DNA from: Lycium barbarum | Taxonomy: Eukaryota > Streptophyta > Magnoliopsida > Solanales > Solanaceae | NCBI RefSeq assembly: GCF_019175385.1 | Contig: NC_083347.1 | Coordinates: forward strand, 122,582,124 to 122,646,123 | Length of the DNA: 64,000 nt | Reading direction: 5' to 3' | Shown: piece after piece, positions 60,831 through 64,000 of the stretch | Layout: every line of letters starts with the position of its first letter | Position numbering within the stretch: position 1 is the first letter of the stretch | The notes under the pieces: generated by a model | What the model was told of the DNA's origin: nothing | Database searches by the model: none | Seen by the model: the letters and a program-made list of their open reading frames with translations, nothing else | Translations under genes and position numbers: made by a program

Positions 60831-61639
60831 TTTGTCGAGTTCATGTTCTATGCTCAAGCTCAAGTCTCTGAAGATTTGCATGTCCGGTCTTGTGGGGTAT
60901 TTAAAGCTAATATGCTGGAGTTCGATATTGCCTACGATAACATCTAATTTGATCCCCTCACTGTTACTTGAATCAATTCTCGGTTTGCTCTCGAGTATTT
61001 CAAATATTGATGCAGCAGCTCCTTTACTTTTACTCAGATCAGAGGGAAGGTTGCTAAGAACAGAAAGCCCAACCGATGCCATCGTTAAAGCAAAAAAGAC
61101 CTGCAAAATTAAGTTGCTTAGGAAACTCTAGTGCTAGTTGAACTTCTATACACTGACAGTGTAAAAGAATAATCGTCCATAACAAGTGAGGTATTTAAAA
61201 TACAAAATTTATACCGCTAGTGCATATAAGTTAAAGCAAAAAAGTTATAGACATGTACCTTAAAGACTTCTGAAAATTTTGCTTTGTCATGCTTCACGAG
61301 AATGGCTCCAAGGTAGAATGATAACGCGTAAAGGCAGAACAGCACGAAATTACTGAAGCCTATACCAACTCCACTAACAAGTCCGGTTTTCACTCCTCGT
61401 TTCAAAGGACCTTCCGATTTCCTTTGATACATTTCCATCACTTTCTCTTCCGAACAAAACGATGAGACAGTTGTAATGCTCCCAATAGCATCATTTGCAA
61501 CTTGACTTGCTTCTTCATTCATTAACTGCCAAACACACAACACATTCAGATTCACTGATCAAACGTGCTTGGTGAAATTTAAGAGTTTTGCTTTAATTCG
61601 TTGTCGGTGAGATTTATACTATTAGGTCACTTAAAATAT

Positions 61640-61835
61640 AACTACGGGCAGAGAGGCAGCCAGGATTGAAGCTTATTGGTTGGGGATTCTAGTCCATTTA
61701 AGTTACTGGTTCTAAATTAATAATTTGTACATATTCAATGGTATTCTTAATACAAATACAAGGTTTGAACCAAAACTACTGGGTTCGGATGAACCCTTAA
61801 CCCGTGTTCTTGCTCCGCCCTTGACTACGGGTAAC
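61640..61835. mobile_element. hAT-like MITE remnant in ABCB intron
   Basis: GGGTTCGGATGAACCCTTAA and TTGCTCCGCCCTTGACTACG near the right end, with GAGAGGCAGCCAGGATTGAA at the left, are typical of the Solanaceae GGGGCGGAGCC repeat group. A related end lies at 63611-63680 (GGGGCGGAGCCAGC, GGGTTCGGCAGAACCC). Confidence 0.6.
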
Positions 61836-63351
61836 TGCCTGAAATAACTGAACTAATTATTCCTAAAAGAATAAGTCAAGCAACTTGTTACAACAGGTTA
61901 AATTACCTTGATAGCGCAAAACTTGTTTATGTAAGTTAAATTCAAAATGTAGTTGTGGAAAAGGCTAGTTTATTAAGGAATATAATACCTCGGCATCAGG
62001 ATTCGACTCTTGCAAAAGTTTGATCTGTATGTACCCCACAACTAGAAGAGGCATTATCGCGAGTGTTATAAGTGCAAGAATCCAATTCGCTATAATAGCT
62101 ATCACTATTCCAGTTACAACAGTGGAAACATTTTGAACTATCGTTGCTAATGCGTCTCCCACCATATTCCGGATAGTCGAAGCATCACTAGATAGTCTTG
62201 CACCTATAGCACCACAACATTTAATAAAATTCCAAGTCAAGAAAATTTGTCAAGTGTAGAAAACAATAAGTAGGCGTTTGGACATGAACTGAGTAATATT
62301 TGAAAAAAGAAGTATTTGAAGTTGAAGTTGGAAAACGGTATTTTGAAATTGAAGTTGTGTTTGGACATGCTTTCAACTTGAAAAAGGAAAGTTGAAATAT
62401 TGTGAGTGGGAAAGAAAAATTCACTTAAAAACAGTTTAAACCAGTCTCGTCTTCAAAAACTAACCAAAAAATCATTCTATTGTGTAACCAAAAATTATTT
62501 TGAAAAGAAAAAAAGGAAAAAAAATCATGTCCAAACAGGCCCTAAGATTTCACATACTAGCAAAATTTACCTTGAGTTTGCAGGGTCGTCGAACCAACTA
62601 ATCTCTTGGTACACCAACTTGGCAAACGTCATGGAACGTATTCGTTGGATCAATTTTGCACCAGCAACACCAAATGCATAACTTTGCAAAGGCGAAACAA
62701 TCATGACAACAATTCCGATAACCACAAACATCAGAGACCAAAATCGAGAATCCTTTCGAAGCTCGTGATGTGATTCATAAAAGATTTTAATAATCGTCGA
62801 TACCAGAAGACCGAATACAGGGAAAATCATACCATTTATGGCAGCAGCTACGGTTCCCACTACTATTATGGGAATCTCGGGCTTATTTAGATATGCAAGT
62901 GACATTAGCTTTCGAGCAGAAACGTTTTTCTTACTATCTACAACATACTCACTGTTTTCAGCATTATCATCCCTTCTGATACTTCCATGGAAATCAATGA
63001 CTCCAGTAACTCCCAAGTCATACGCTAAGGAAAATCTACTGCTCGATCCTTTGCTCGCAAACTTCCTACTACCTGAAATAGAGAATCTCCGACTCCTACC
63101 AGAAATGTTCTTCGAGTAACTCAGACGTTTTTGTGGATTCGAGTCCTCAATTTCTTTTCCTTTGGTGTTCTCGATGGGTTTGTTCTTTTGCTGCATTTGA
63201 ACAAGTTGAGAATATGCTCCGTCAGGATCTTTGATCAACTCATCATGTGTTCCTGTAAGTAATATCAAAGGGTAATATATCAAGATGTGAAGAAGTAATC
63301 TAGAAATTAGTATGAGCACAATGAAACAGGAAAACTCTACATCGCAATTTC

Positions 63352-63465
63352 CAAAACTACATAAGACCCAATGTGGTCCGGTCCTTCTACATAAGACCCA
63401 ATGTGTCCGGTCCTTCCCAAGCCTGCGCATAGTGGGAGCACTTAATGCACTAGGCTACTCTTTTT
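63352..63465 (+). mobile_element. TS-like SINE 3' fragment with internal duplication
   Basis: CATAAGACCCAATGTGGTCC is repeated immediately (33-bp shift), then come CCTGCGCATAGTGGGAGCAC and TTAATGCACTAGGCTACTCT with a T-run. This matches the 3' portion of the SINE type found at 38162. It lies in an ABCB intron. Confidence 0.65.
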
Positions 63466-64000
63466 TTTGTTTTTTTTTTTACTCATTATCAAGATTAAGC
63501 AAAGATGTAACAATTACGACATGGATCACTTATTATCATAATAATATTTCAAAAAATTTACTACATGGATCACTTCTATTTGGAGAATAGAGTAGTGATA
63601 AAACATCACAAATAGGGGCGGAGCCAGCTTTTTAGCTGCGGGTTCGGCAGAACCCAATAACTTTGGTTCAATCTTCTTATTGAGTTAAGAAATTCATTTG
63701 ATATGTATAAATAAGTAATTTTTACTTGGCATAGCTTACTATGTTACATATTTATGTAACATAACTATACTTTTTAATAATTAAGTTTAGTAGCTATAAT
63801 ATTATATTTTTGCAACTTATAGCTACCCACTTTTCTACCAATTAACTTATCACTCCCCACACCCCTATTTTTTAGCTGCACACTTTCTCTCTCCCCCCTT
63901 TTCCTAAATATACACGTTTCTAACTTCCCATCTCTCCTAATTTCGTGTTTTTCAAATCAGTTTCTGATTTCTTTCACTTCCTTTTTTTACTCTACATTAA
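63466..64000. other. ABCB intron sequence to window edge
   Basis: No further ABCB exon is visible between 63253 and the end of the window. The stretch includes the GGGGCGGAGCCAGC repeat end at 63611 and AT-rich sequence. Confidence 0.5.

Larger units (their letters stand above)
58763..63252 (-). pseudogene. ABCB (MDR/PGP) transporter, C-terminal half, probably broken
   Basis: Minus-strand exons 63252-62571, about 62218-61989, 61525-61259, 61100-about 60838 and 59407-58763 encode the end of NBD1 (GTHDELIKDPDGAYSQL), a linker, the second membrane domain ([78 protein letters not shown]) and NBD2: Walker [11 protein letters not shown]-loop VGQEPILFN, signature, Walker [13 protein letters not shown] and H-loop AHR. 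ABCB proteins are ATP-driven exporters, some moving auxin or alkaloids. Three defects are seen: the signature reads LFGGQ in place of LSGGQ; the acceptor before GAIGARLS lacks AG (TG there, none for about 60 nt upstream); the exon ending near SLSIE has no donor and runs into a poly(A) insertion. The N-terminal half lies beyond the window. Confidence 0.85.

Overview
The window reads as nuclear DNA of a dicot, almost certainly a member of the nightshade family (Solanaceae). The evidence is short-intron plant genes with GT-AG (and one GC-AG) splicing, plus many copies of repeat types known from Solanaceae: TS-like and SolS-like SINEs, an RTE-type LINE 3' tail ending in TTG repeats (the tail shared with Au SINEs), a Stowaway element and Tat/Ogre-like Ty3/gypsy fragments. 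I cannot place it to genus. No tRNA, rRNA, CRISPR array or prokaryotic operon was seen.

Layout. 1-5.1 kb: gene-free, a segmental tandem duplication whose first copy carries a copia-derived insertion. 5.2-8.6 kb (+): intact six-exon SWEET2-like sugar transporter. 10.0-14.3 kb (-): intact five-exon eIF4E. 14.35-15.5 kb: a 1.16 kb foldback element immediately upstream of the eIF4E start codon. 15.6-18.6 kb: two further truncated copies of the eIF4E first exon, embedded in nested MITEs and a 5'-truncated LINE. 19.5-32 kb: retrotransposon graveyard with three solo-LTR candidates, a decayed antisense gag and two large satellite-like tandem arrays. 34.6-37.8 kb (+): cytosolic glutamine synthetase pseudogene. 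41.4-48.0 kb (-): intact 16-exon PWP1-like WD40 gene with a GC-AG intron, and a frameshifted gene nested on the opposite strand in its longest intron. 48.2-58.6 kb: repeats, minisatellites, a duplicate of the PWP1 upstream region and several terminal-inverted-repeat elements. 58.8-63.3 kb (-): C-terminal half of an ABCB (MDR/PGP) transporter gene with damaged splice sites and a changed ABC signature motif, cut by the window edge.

The genes are unrelated housekeeping or transport genes. The most informative feature is that several duplications supply the near-empty site for an insertion in their sister copy, so insertion order can be read directly. The eIF4E first-exon cluster deserves the closest look, because eIF4E is the host factor behind recessive potyvirus resistance in Solanaceae.
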